From assembly GCA_037443425.1 (NCBI GenBank), contig JBBIOI010000012.1:1-43228 (forward strand): a DNA stretch of 43,228 bases. Direction: 5' to 3'. Made by a program: the position numbers and the translations under genes. Of the stretch, positions 35,443 to 42,577 are shown in pieces. The first letter of the stretch is position 1, and each line of letters starts with the position of its first letter. This DNA is from JBBIOI01 sp037443425. Lineage in GTDB: Bacteria > Desulfobacterota > BSN033 > UBA1163. A model generated the notes under the pieces. It ran no database searches, was not told the origin of the DNA, and saw only the letters and a list, made by a program, of their open reading frames with translations.

Positions 35443-37395
35443 CTATACTGCAAATAATCCAACCCTCACACACCTGAGGCATCTCTCTGCTTCCTTCTGG
35501 GCCTCTGGAATAGAGAATCCTTGCTCCACTTCATCAAAGCTCCATTTTCTTGTCTCAGGAGGAAGCATCTTTAAAACTGCCCTTTTTTGACCACCAACAA
35601 TTCCTATCTTTTCCTCCTTGTTGTAAACCTTTATCTTCTCTACTAATGCCTCAAGCCTTTCTTCCTCGGTCTCTTTCACTTCCATTCCACGAAGAAAAAG
35701 GTCAATCTTTTCAGCTGCCCTTTTCCCCTGACCAGCAGCACGCACCAAGACATCGGGGCCGGTTACGCAATCTCCAGCTGAGAAAATACCAGGCCTACTT
35801 GTCATTAGTGTCTTCTCATCTACTGCAACAGTTGAACGCTTCGTAGTCTTTATTCCATCTTTATCCTCAAGAAATGATAAATCTATTGCCTGTCCGATTG
35901 CAGGTATAAGGATATCAGTCTCAATAAAGAATTCCGAACCTTTAATCGGAATAGGTCTTCTTCTACCACTCTCATCAGGCTCTCCCAGTTCCATCCTTAT
36001 ACACTCAACTCCGACTACTTTATTATCCTTTGCAATTATTCTTACAGGATTGCATAGATAGTGAAACTTCACACCCTCCTCTTCAGCATCATGGACCTCA
36101 ACAGGATCTGCAGGCATCTCCTTCTTTGTACGACGATAAACCAGGTTTACATCGGTTTTTCCAATACGAAATGATGAACGAACACAGTCTATTGCTACAT
36201 TTCCACCGCCTACAACTACGACCTTTTTGCCTTCAGGATATGGATCTCTACCAAGATTAATCTCTAAGAGGTAATAAACCCCAGGGATAAATCCCTTATA
36301 TCCCTTATCTTCTCCTTCAACCCCCATTGGCATATTTGTCTGAGCACCAACCGCTATAAAGATGGCTTTATATCCCTGCTCGAACATCTGAGAAATGGTA
36401 ATATCTTTTCCAACCTGAGTATTATATTGAATCTCTACACCCAGATTCTGAACTATTTCTACCTCCCGCCTTAAGATGTTTCTTGGAAGTCTGTAATCAG
36501 GAATACCAACAGCTGCCATCCCTCCTGGTTCGGCCAATCTTTCAAATATCTTAACCTTATATCCTTTTTGTGCGAGATAATAAGCACAGGAGAGTCCTGC
36601 TGGCCCAGCCCCAATAATTGCCACCTTCTCGGAACGTTCAGTCTCCTTTTTGAGGACAGGTTTCTTTCGCTTTTCTATCTCATAATCTGCAACAAACCTC
36701 TTTAACCATTTAATTGAGACGCATTCATCAACGTTTTGTCTCCGGCAGTTCTCTTCGCAGGGCCTTATACAAACCCTACCAAGCACACCTGGTAAACAAG
36801 TAGCCCTTCGGATTGCGTCCAGTGATTCAGTGAACCTACCTTCCTTTATCAATTCAATGTATTCATAGACAGGAAGGTGGGAGGGGCATGCACTTACACA
36901 TGGAGCGGTTACCTTTACCTTATAATCACCACGTGGTATTTTCATCTGTTTTTGGATTGCACCTAAAAATTCCTCCTCAAAATATTGGAGCGCATCCAGA
37001 ATGGGCTTTGGACCTGTTTGACCGAGATTACATTTAGAACTTTGACGAATCATTCCTCCGAGAGATCTCAGTGTTTCTAAATCCTGAAGATTTCCCTGTC
37101 CATCGGCTATACGATTTAAAATAGTAGCCATTATCCTTGTTCCCACACGGCATGGGGTACACTTACCACATGACTCTGCCTGAATAGCTTCTATATATGA
37201 ACGGATTAAATCAATGATATTAACATCAGGGTCTCTTATTGCGATTCCATCCCATCCGATAAAGGCCTTTATCTTTTTATCCTTGTCAAATTCAAGTGGA
37301 AGATTCAGATTCAAAACAGGAGACCTCTCGCTTTCTGATTTTCCCCTGTTATCAATTACCATTCCACCCCAACTGCTAAAAATTATATCTGTCAT
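35443..37395 (-). CDS. Fusion of NuoF iron-sulfur domain with GltD/NfnB-like NAD(P)H flavoprotein
   Basis: This 650-residue protein takes the place of nuoE and nuoF. Residues 1-150 match only the C-terminal Fe-S domain of NuoF (CGKCTPC at Cys76, 79, 82, and Cys122 in SKCNLGQ, the N3 cluster ligands). The FMN/NADH-binding and SLBB parts are missing. Residues 160 to the end are a GltD/NfnB-like oxidoreductase: an Fe-S region (Cys166, 170, 209, 213, 217), FAD motif GAGPAG (262-267), nucleotide motif GGGNVA (396-401) with Arg421-Arg422 (YRRT), often a sign of NADPH use, and FSAGDC. The C-terminus has CLRC. It probably feeds electrons from NAD(P)H into NuoG through FAD and Fe-S. The ribosome site is AAGAGG. 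Donor identity is inferred. Confidence 0.9.
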   Translation of the reverse strand: MTDIIFSSWGGMVIDNRGKSESERSPVLNLNLPLEFDKDKKIKAFIGWDGIAIRDPDVNIIDLIRSYIEAIQAESCGKCTPCRVGTRIMATILNRIADGQGNLQDLETLRSLGGMIRQSSKCNLGQTGPKPILDALQYFEEEFLGAIQKQMKIPRGDYKVKVTAPCVSACPSHLPVYEYIELIKEGRFTESLDAIRRATCLPGVLGRVCIRPCEENCRRQNVDECVSIKWLKRFVADYEIEKRKKPVLKKETERSEKVAIIGAGPAGLSCAYYLAQKGYKVKIFERLAEPGGMAAVGIPDYRLPRNILRREVEIVQNLGVEIQYNTQVGKDITISQMFEQGYKAIFIAVGAQTNMPMGVEGEDKGYKGFIPGVYYLLEINLGRDPYPEGKKVVVVGGGNVAIDCVRSSFRIGKTDVNLVYRRTKKEMPADPVEVHDAEEEGVKFHYLCNPVRIIAKDNKVVGVECIRMELGEPDESGRRRPIPIKGSEFFIETDILIPAIGQAIDLSFLEDKDGIKTTKRSTVAVDEKTLMTSRPGIFSAGDCVTGPDVLVRAAGQGKRAAEKIDLFLRGMEVKETEEERLEALVEKIKVYNKEEKIGIVGGQKRAVLKMLPPETRKWSFDEVEQGFSIPEAQKEAERCLRCVRVGLFAV

Positions 37396-37481
37396 AATTA
37401 CCTCTTACCTTTTGCCATTGCTGATAATATTCTATTCTTAAACCATCTTAAATTAGAATCTCACTTTTACAAAATCTTTAC

Positions 37482-38654
37482 CTAACGATCAATCTCTCCA
37501 AGGACAATATCAATGCTCCCGATCGTTGATATCACATCTGCAATCAAGCCTCCCTCGATCATCTTAGGAAGTGCACTTAGATTTAGGAAAGAGGGTGGTC
37601 TTATCCTGAATCTAAATGGCTTATTTGAACCATCACTTATGATGTAAAAACCCAACTCTCCCTTTGCTGCCTCAACACTTGCATAAACCTCACCTTTTGG
37701 CGGTCTGAATCCTTCGGATACAATCTTAAAATGCCTTATCAGTGCATCAATATTTTTAAGGACATTATCTTTAGGAGGGAGACAAACTTTGGGATCATCT
37801 GCCATTATCGGCCCCTTTGGTAATCGCTCAAGTGCCTGCTCTACAATTGAGTTTGACCACTCCATCTCTCTTAAACGAACAATATATCTATCATAAACAT
37901 CCCCTGTTTCGCCTATGGGGATATCGAACTCGAATTCATCATAGCTTGAGTAAGGGAATGCCTTTCTAATATCCCATTTAACACCAGAGGCACGAAGGGT
38001 TGGACCAGTTACTCCGAAATTAATTGCATCCTCTTTGGAGATGATTCCAATACCTTTAGTCCTTTTTAACCAGATGATGTTTTTAGTCAAAAGGGTTTCA
38101 TATTCTTTGATACGCTCTGGAAATGTTTGAACAAACTGTTTGATCCTATCCTCTATCCCTTCAGGGAGATCTTTTGAAATCCCGCCTATCCTGAGATAGG
38201 TTGGGGTCAGTCTTCCTCCTGCTACTTCCTCAAATATCCTCAATACCTCTTCCCTTTCTCTGAAGGTATAAAAGATAGGAGTTATTGCTCCAATGTCCAA
38301 TACATGTGTACCTAACCAGATGAGATGGGCAGCGATCCTTTGAAGTTCAGCCATCATAACCCTGATGTATTGGGCTCGTTTTGGAACCTCAATCCCGAGA
38401 AGTTTCTCAACCGCAAGGACATAGGCAAGATTATTACCCATTGCGTTTGTGTAATCTAATCTGTCGGTGAATGTAATGGCCTGATGATATGTCTTTGTTT
38501 CAGCAAGTTTCTCTACTCCTCGATGAAGGTGGCCTATATGAGGTGTTGCCTTAACAACTACTTCACCTTCCAGCTCCAATACAAGCCTGAGCACCCCGTG
38601 AGTAGCAGGATGCTGAGGTCCCATATTAATCGTCATCAATCTCTTTTCAGCCAT
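37482..38654 (-). CDS. nuoD: Complex I subunit NuoD (49 kDa)
   Basis: 390 residues from the ATG at 38654. GPQHPATHG near the start and TPHIGHLHRGVEK are the NuoD signatures, including the His of the quinone site, and GDVYDRY follows later. It is related to the large subunit of [NiFe] hydrogenases and forms the quinone pocket with NuoB next to cluster N2. An earlier ATG at 38684 lies inside nuoC; the chosen ATG follows an AGAGG site and lies one base after the nuoC TGA. Confidence 0.96.
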   Translation of the reverse strand: MAEKRLMTINMGPQHPATHGVLRLVLELEGEVVVKATPHIGHLHRGVEKLAETKTYHQAITFTDRLDYTNAMGNNLAYVLAVEKLLGIEVPKRAQYIRVMMAELQRIAAHLIWLGTHVLDIGAITPIFYTFREREEVLRIFEEVAGGRLTPTYLRIGGISKDLPEGIEDRIKQFVQTFPERIKEYETLLTKNIIWLKRTKGIGIISKEDAINFGVTGPTLRASGVKWDIRKAFPYSSYDEFEFDIPIGETGDVYDRYIVRLREMEWSNSIVEQALERLPKGPIMADDPKVCLPPKDNVLKNIDALIRHFKIVSEGFRPPKGEVYASVEAAKGELGFYIISDGSNKPFRFRIRPPSFLNLSALPKMIEGGLIADVISTIGSIDIVLGEIDR

Positions 38655-38655
38655 T

Positions 38656-39141
38656 TCAAACCTCTGGAATAAAGGGTTTATCAAAATCAGGCCCTTCTAC
38701 TGGAAAATCCTTTCTTAATGGGTGGCCTTCAAAACCATCCCAAAGCAGAATCCTACGGAGATCTGGATGATTATCAAATCGAATACCGAAAAGATCAAAA
38801 ACCTCTCGTTCAAGCCAGTTTGCCGCCTTCCAAATCGATTCAACACTTGGAACACTCTCCTTCTCATCAACCCTTATCTTCAATCTTATCCTTTCCTTTC
38901 TCTCAAAGGAACACAGTGTATAGACAACCTCAAATCGAGGAGTTTCGGGAAAATAGTCAACTCCGCATAGATCGGTAAGAAAATAGAACTTCAGATCAGG
39001 ATCCGAATAAAGGTATTTACAGATTTCAAATATATCTTTCTTAATTACATATATTGTGGTTTCACCACGGAAGTTTTTAACCTCTACCACTGACTCAGGG
39101 AATTTTTCTTTAAGTTTTTTTACCGAAAGATTCTCTTCCAT
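38656..39141 (-). CDS. nuoC: Complex I subunit NuoC (30 kDa)
   Basis: A 161-residue peripheral subunit. The conserved end DLFGIRFDNHPDLRRILL, then GHPLRKDFPVEG, is the NuoC signature. It is a separate gene, not fused to nuoD as in E. coli, but coupled to it: its TGA stop is followed by A and the nuoD ATG. This TGA acts as a normal stop, which shows that UGA is not generally reassigned in this genome. Confidence 0.96.
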   Translation of the reverse strand: MEENLSVKKLKEKFPESVVEVKNFRGETTIYVIKKDIFEICKYLYSDPDLKFYFLTDLCGVDYFPETPRFEVVYTLCSFERKERIRLKIRVDEKESVPSVESIWKAANWLEREVFDLFGIRFDNHPDLRRILLWDGFEGHPLRKDFPVEGPDFDKPFIPEV

Positions 39142-39159
39142 AAAAGACCCTTATTTTAA

Positions 39160-39657
39160 TTAGAGGGTAGTAGAAATATCCTTTCTATTTGCAAGACTTT
39201 CTTTTTCAATCTTCTTTTGAAGTTTAACAATGGCCGCAAGCAATGACTCAGGCCGTGGAGGGCAACCCGGAACATAGACATCAACTGGAATCATTTGATC
39301 CACCCCCTGAACTACGCTGTAGCTCCTAAATATCCCACCTGAACAGGCACACGCACCATAAGCAATAACCCACTTTGGTTCAGGCATCTGTTCATAAATC
39401 CTCTTTACCATTGGAGCCATTTTCTTTGTGAGTGTTCCAGCAACAATCATCAAATCAGCCTGACGCGGTGAGGGTCTGAAAACCTCTGATCCAAATCGGG
39501 CAATATCCCATGTTGCCATACTGGCAACCATCATCTCGAGCGCACATCAGGCAAGACCAAATGTTACAGGCCAGATCGAATATTTCCTTCCCCAATTGAC
39601 AACCTTGTCTAAGATGGGAAGAAAAGGGGTTTTTTCAATATAGGATTCTATTCCCAT
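39160..39657 (-). CDS. nuoB: Complex I subunit NuoB with in-frame UGA at an N2-cluster ligand (probable Sec37)
   Basis: From the ATG at 39657 (ribosome site AAGGAG) to the stop at 39160 the frame has 166 codons with a single in-frame TGA at codon 37. It reads FGLAUCALEMM, where NuoB proteins have GLACC: the UGA falls on the first of the tandem cysteines that bind cluster N2. The rest is intact and conserved: Cys38, ARFGSEVFRPSPRQADLM, GACACSGG (Cys103) and VPGCPPRP (Cys132). Residues before the UGA also match the family (VVNWGRKYSIWP). A gene caller would start at the Met in MMVASM and lose the N-terminus. Sec replacing Cys is the best reading; a TGT-to-TGA sequence error is the main alternative. 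It overlaps nuoA by 10 bases. Confidence 0.85.
39512..39549 (-). other. In-frame UGA and candidate bacterial SECIS hairpin in nuoB
   Basis: The UGA lies at 39549 to 39547. After 18 nt a perfect stem begins: GUUGCC (39528 to 39523), loop AGUAU (39522 to 39518), GGCAAC (39517 to 39512). A 6-bp stem, a 5-nt loop with G among its first two bases and this spacing satisfy the published bacterial SECIS pattern as I recall it. GGUUGC before the loop also recalls the E. coli fdhF element. Confidence 0.7.
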
Positions 39658-40004
39658 TCTAAGGCTCCTTTTTTCCAGACATAAATATAAGCAATAACCA
39701 ATATCCCAATAAATACTGCCATTGAAATAAAGGCAAAGACCTTGAACTGCTTAAACACTACAGCCCAGGGATAGAGGAAAACAATCTCTATATCGAAAAT
39801 TAAAAATAGCATTGCAATTATATAATATTTAATTGGAACCCTTCTAAAACTCGAACCTATTGTCGGCATACCACATTCATAAGGTGCTTGCTTGATGGCA
39901 GAAGGTTTCCTTTGACCTAATAGGTGAGAAGCAATAATTGCAAAACATGCAAAAACAATAGCAATAGAAACATAAATCAATATTGGAAGATAATCTATCA
40001 ACAT
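39648..40004 (-). CDS. nuoA: Complex I subunit NuoA
   Basis: A 118-residue protein with three membrane helices. KQAPYECGMPTIG and RVPIKYYIIAMLFLIFDIE, then VFLYPWA, are the NuoA signatures. It is the first gene of the operon and sits beside NuoH and NuoD near the quinone site. Confidence 0.97.
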   Translation of the reverse strand: MLIDYLPILIYVSIAIVFACFAIIASHLLGQRKPSAIKQAPYECGMPTIGSSFRRVPIKYYIIAMLFLIFDIEIVFLYPWAVVFKQFKVFAFISMAVFIGILVIAYIYVWKKGALEWE

Positions 40005-40045
40005 AGGCCCAACCTTTATTTGTGAAAAGTTTCTTTTCCCTGCAT

Positions 40046-40075
40046 ATAACTACAAGATTGTAAAGAATTTGTCAA
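40046..40075 (-). promoter_or_regulatory. Possible promoter of the nuo operon
   Basis: On the minus strand a perfect TTGACA (40075 to 40070) is followed, after 18 bases, by AGTTAT (40051 to 40046), about 45 bases before the nuoA ATG. The -35 is good; the -10 is weak (3 of 6). The surrounding gap is very AT-rich. Confidence 0.4.
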
Positions 40076-40190
40076 GAGAAATTTAAAAATTTCTAAAATT
40101 ATTCTAACTTTTTGTTTTTATTATATAATTTTTTCCATAGAGCATGCTAAAAGAAAAAAATTTTAAAAACTTAGTGAAAAAATTAACAAA

Positions 40191-40805
40191 TTATAATGGC
40201 TCACCTGGTTTTTCAGAACCAGAAAGCCATGCCCTCCCTTCCGCATAAAGCTTTTCAACTTCAGGCCCTCTTAGTCCTGGAAGACCCTGCTTTACCTTAA
40301 AGCCGAGCTTTATTTGAAGGTATGCAAGGTGACGGTATCCTTCTGGATAACTATTAATTATCTCTTTATCGATTATCAGTTTTGAATCAGGATCAACTGG
40401 ATCGAGTCGATCTTTTTCATAAATAGGTTGACGTCGGACAATTCCCCAACGGCCATCTCTCTTTTCCAGAAAATCATAAAATCGTCCCATACAGACAACA
40501 TCTACAAGTACACCATCTATCGTTCCTCGCTGATTTATAGTCATCTTTGTCTGCGAAATAGCCCTGTTTCCAACTATCTCACATGACCACCCACCAAGAA
40601 AGTGTAAAATATGTACTCCTTTATTAAATCCCTCACGACTCACTTCTATAAACTTTTCAGCCGGACCCTGAAACCATGTCGCTGTCATCCATCCATCTTT
40701 GTGCCAAACTGTCTTAAATCGCTCCCAGTCACCTGAGTCCCGCCAGACTACCCAGTTTTCTACTAACTCACGAATAGCTAATTTATCACTAATTATCTCT
40801 TCCAT
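40191..40805 (-). CDS. SnoaL-like (NTF2-fold) protein
   Basis: A 204-residue protein whose first 140 residues resemble the SnoaL_4/NTF2-like fold found in polyketide cyclases and dehydratases: IRELVENWVVWRDSGDWERF, then FYDFLEKRDGRWGIVRRQPIYEKDR. Members are enzymes or ligand-binding proteins with varied substrates, so no reaction is proposed. The C-terminal 60 residues extend beyond the core. It lies upstream of nuoA in the same direction but is separated by 186 AT-rich bases that include a promoter candidate, so it is probably a separate unit. Confidence 0.75.
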   Translation of the reverse strand: MEEIISDKLAIRELVENWVVWRDSGDWERFKTVWHKDGWMTATWFQGPAEKFIEVSREGFNKGVHILHFLGGWSCEIVGNRAISQTKMTINQRGTIDGVLVDVVCMGRFYDFLEKRDGRWGIVRRQPIYEKDRLDPVDPDSKLIIDKEIINSYPEGYRHLAYLQIKLGFKVKQGLPGLRGPEVEKLYAEGRAWLSGSEKPGEPL

Positions 40806-40978
40806 AATCTAACTCCTTTCTTAATTTAGAATCTTTTTATAATTTCTCAGAATATATAAAATACCAGAATTGAATTTAAAAGGCCATTACATAAACTCTC
40901 TCGTTCATCATTCATGCGAAGAAAAGATTTCACTAAAATACTACATTTTGAATCCAGAACGATTTAGAGGCAGTAGAA

Positions 40979-41509
40979 TCAAAAATGGATTATTTGTCTC
41001 AAACTTGATTTGCATTTCAAACAGAATTCATAACCCTTACGATCAGTATCTCGTAGACTATTTGAAAAGAACATCACGCAATTGGGATTGGCACAGTGTG
41101 AAAGTCCATAGGTATGGCCCAATTCATGGACTGCTTCAGTAAGGACCCTTTTATAAAAGATTCCTTTATCTTCAGGAAACCCGTAAAACTCCTGTCTTAA
41201 TCTCGTAATAGAAATAACAGCAGCCCTTTGCGTTGCCTCTCCAAATACAAAATTTAAGTCAGGTACATATAGATCATGATCAACAATCCCAAGGACCTTT
41301 TCGTATTTTATAAAATCTTTCTCTTTTAATATAGTATTTATAATTGCAGTGGATAGATATTGATTCCTCCTTTTATTAAAGGCATAATCAGGCTCCGGCA
41401 ATGTTTTACCGGTGGCTACTGATCGACCAAATATCTTTTCTAAATCCATCTTTAGCCGCTCTATAAGATCATTCTCAATATACCCAACTTTAACAATCAA
41501 AATACTCAT
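40979..41509 (-). CDS. Archaemetzincin-type zinc metalloprotease
   Basis: 176 residues from the ATG at 41509, preceded by AAGGAG. An upstream in-frame start at 41596 would add a hydrophobic stretch but has poorer support. The archaemetzincin motif is complete: HELGHTYGLSHC (His128, Glu129, His132, His138, Cys139), then NPNCVMFFSNS (Cys144) and CLKC (Cys163, Cys166). The three His bind the catalytic zinc; the four Cys form a second, structural zinc site. The family is widespread in archaea and scattered in bacteria, with unknown substrates. It lies between the NTPase and SnoaL-like genes and is preceded by a small unknown gene. Confidence 0.9.
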   Translation of the reverse strand: MSILIVKVGYIENDLIERLKMDLEKIFGRSVATGKTLPEPDYAFNKRRNQYLSTAIINTILKEKDFIKYEKVLGIVDHDLYVPDLNFVFGEATQRAAVISITRLRQEFYGFPEDKGIFYKRVLTEAVHELGHTYGLSHCANPNCVMFFSNSLRDTDRKGYEFCLKCKSSLRQIIHF

Positions 41510-41601
41510 CTTTTGACTCCTTATCATCCCATTTAAATCTGGAATAAAGAGAAAGATTAGCATTACGATTATATAAATGGAGTCCCTATGCCACATATTT
41601 T

Positions 41602-41847
41602 TTATCTAACTCTATAATACCACTCCGCTGATTTCTCATCGTAGTAAATGGAATGCTCTGACCCATCACTTCCCTTTAGATGGAATCCCCTTAGTCTTTT
41701 TCGACTCATCTGATCTTCTTCAATCCACATCCTTATGATATTAACAACTTCTATAATCTCATCCCCAAGTTTGAACGATCTCGGTATCTCTTCTCCCCGA
41801 TAGCCCGAATAACTGATAACTTTAATCTTCCTGTCTTCTTGTAACAC
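41602..41847 (-). CDS. Small protein of unknown function
   Basis: An 81-residue, charged, soluble protein with a GTG start and a weak ribosome site. I do not recognise it with confidence. It contains SGYRGEEIPRSF, WIEED and a C-terminal HSIYYDEKSAEWYYRVR pattern like a small beta-rich domain. It is followed by the archaemetzincin and preceded by the NTPase, all in one direction, so the three may be cotranscribed. Confidence 0.6.
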   Translation of the reverse strand: MLQEDRKIKVISYSGYRGEEIPRSFKLGDEIIEVVNIIRMWIEEDQMSRKRLRGFHLKGSDGSEHSIYYDEKSAEWYYRVR

Positions 41848-41940
41848 CCTATTCTCTTTATAAAGGACTTATAACTTAAATCTTTTGAGACTACTAAAAA
41901 TACTTAACCCTTTCGTACCTTCCCTTTAAAATAACTTCAC

Positions 41941-42501
41941 CTAAAAAGGTTTTTTCGAAAAGGGAATATTGATCTCCTTCAATATATCATTTAAGAGGTA
42001 ATCACGATTATCTAATGTTAATTTAAAAAGAATGATATCATCCCTTCTTTTAATTTCAGAGATCAAACCACTTCCCTTCATTGAAATGGTTGCAATAAGA
42101 AACTTCTCTGAATTTATAATCCTATTTAAAAAAATCTTAAACTTCTCAGAAAAACATTCCATCTTTCCAATCTCATCTATAATAATAAGGTGGATCGAAG
42201 GTGAGAAAAATGGTAAGTTGGAGATAAAGGCCTCAAATCCCTCTATATCTACTCCATACTGACCAACCCTATATTTACTTTTTATTTCCCTGTGAGCAAG
42301 AATACTTCTTCTTCCATTTAAATCAACAAGCCAAAAACCCTTTCTCTCTCCACCTTCTCTGATCTCTTCTGTATAAAAACCTACAGGATTAAGATGTCTT
42401 ATCTCCGATACAATCCTCTTTATGAGTGTTGTTTTTCCCACGCCTGGAAGCCCTGTAATAAGAATATACTTCTTTTTCTTATTAAGACCATTTAAGCTCA
42501 T
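41941..42501 (-). CDS. THEP1-family nucleoside-triphosphatase
   Basis: A 186-residue P-loop protein. Walker A is GLPGVGKT (residues 17-24), Walker B is IIIDEIGKME, and VGFYTEEIR is typical of the THEP1/NTPase_1 family. THEP1 from Aquifex and the human homologue hydrolyse NTPs, with an unclear biological role. The family is common in archaea and thermophiles and less so in mesophilic bacteria. It is divergent from the receiver/PAS gene, with 76 bases between the two starts. Confidence 0.88.
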   Translation of the reverse strand: MSLNGLNKKKKYILITGLPGVGKTTLIKRIVSEIRHLNPVGFYTEEIREGGERKGFWLVDLNGRRSILAHREIKSKYRVGQYGVDIEGFEAFISNLPFFSPSIHLIIIDEIGKMECFSEKFKIFLNRIINSEKFLIATISMKGSGLISEIKRRDDIILFKLTLDNRDYLLNDILKEINIPFSKKPF

Positions 42502-42577
42502 AAAATTATATTAGAAAGAAATCCTAAGGATTGTCAACGCAAGCAAAATAATGTATTTTGAAATAAGGAGATGCTTT

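Noticed and set aside
39160..39534. Short frame beginning at MMVASM as a truncated nuoB
   Set aside because: The upstream frame encodes the conserved NuoB N-terminus with its own ribosome site, so the break is one UGA codon, not a missing end.
39160..39657. UGA reassigned to Trp or Gly in this genome
   Set aside because: UGA ends nuoC, dctQ, tctB and other genes with coupled downstream starts, and Trp is coded by UGG throughout.
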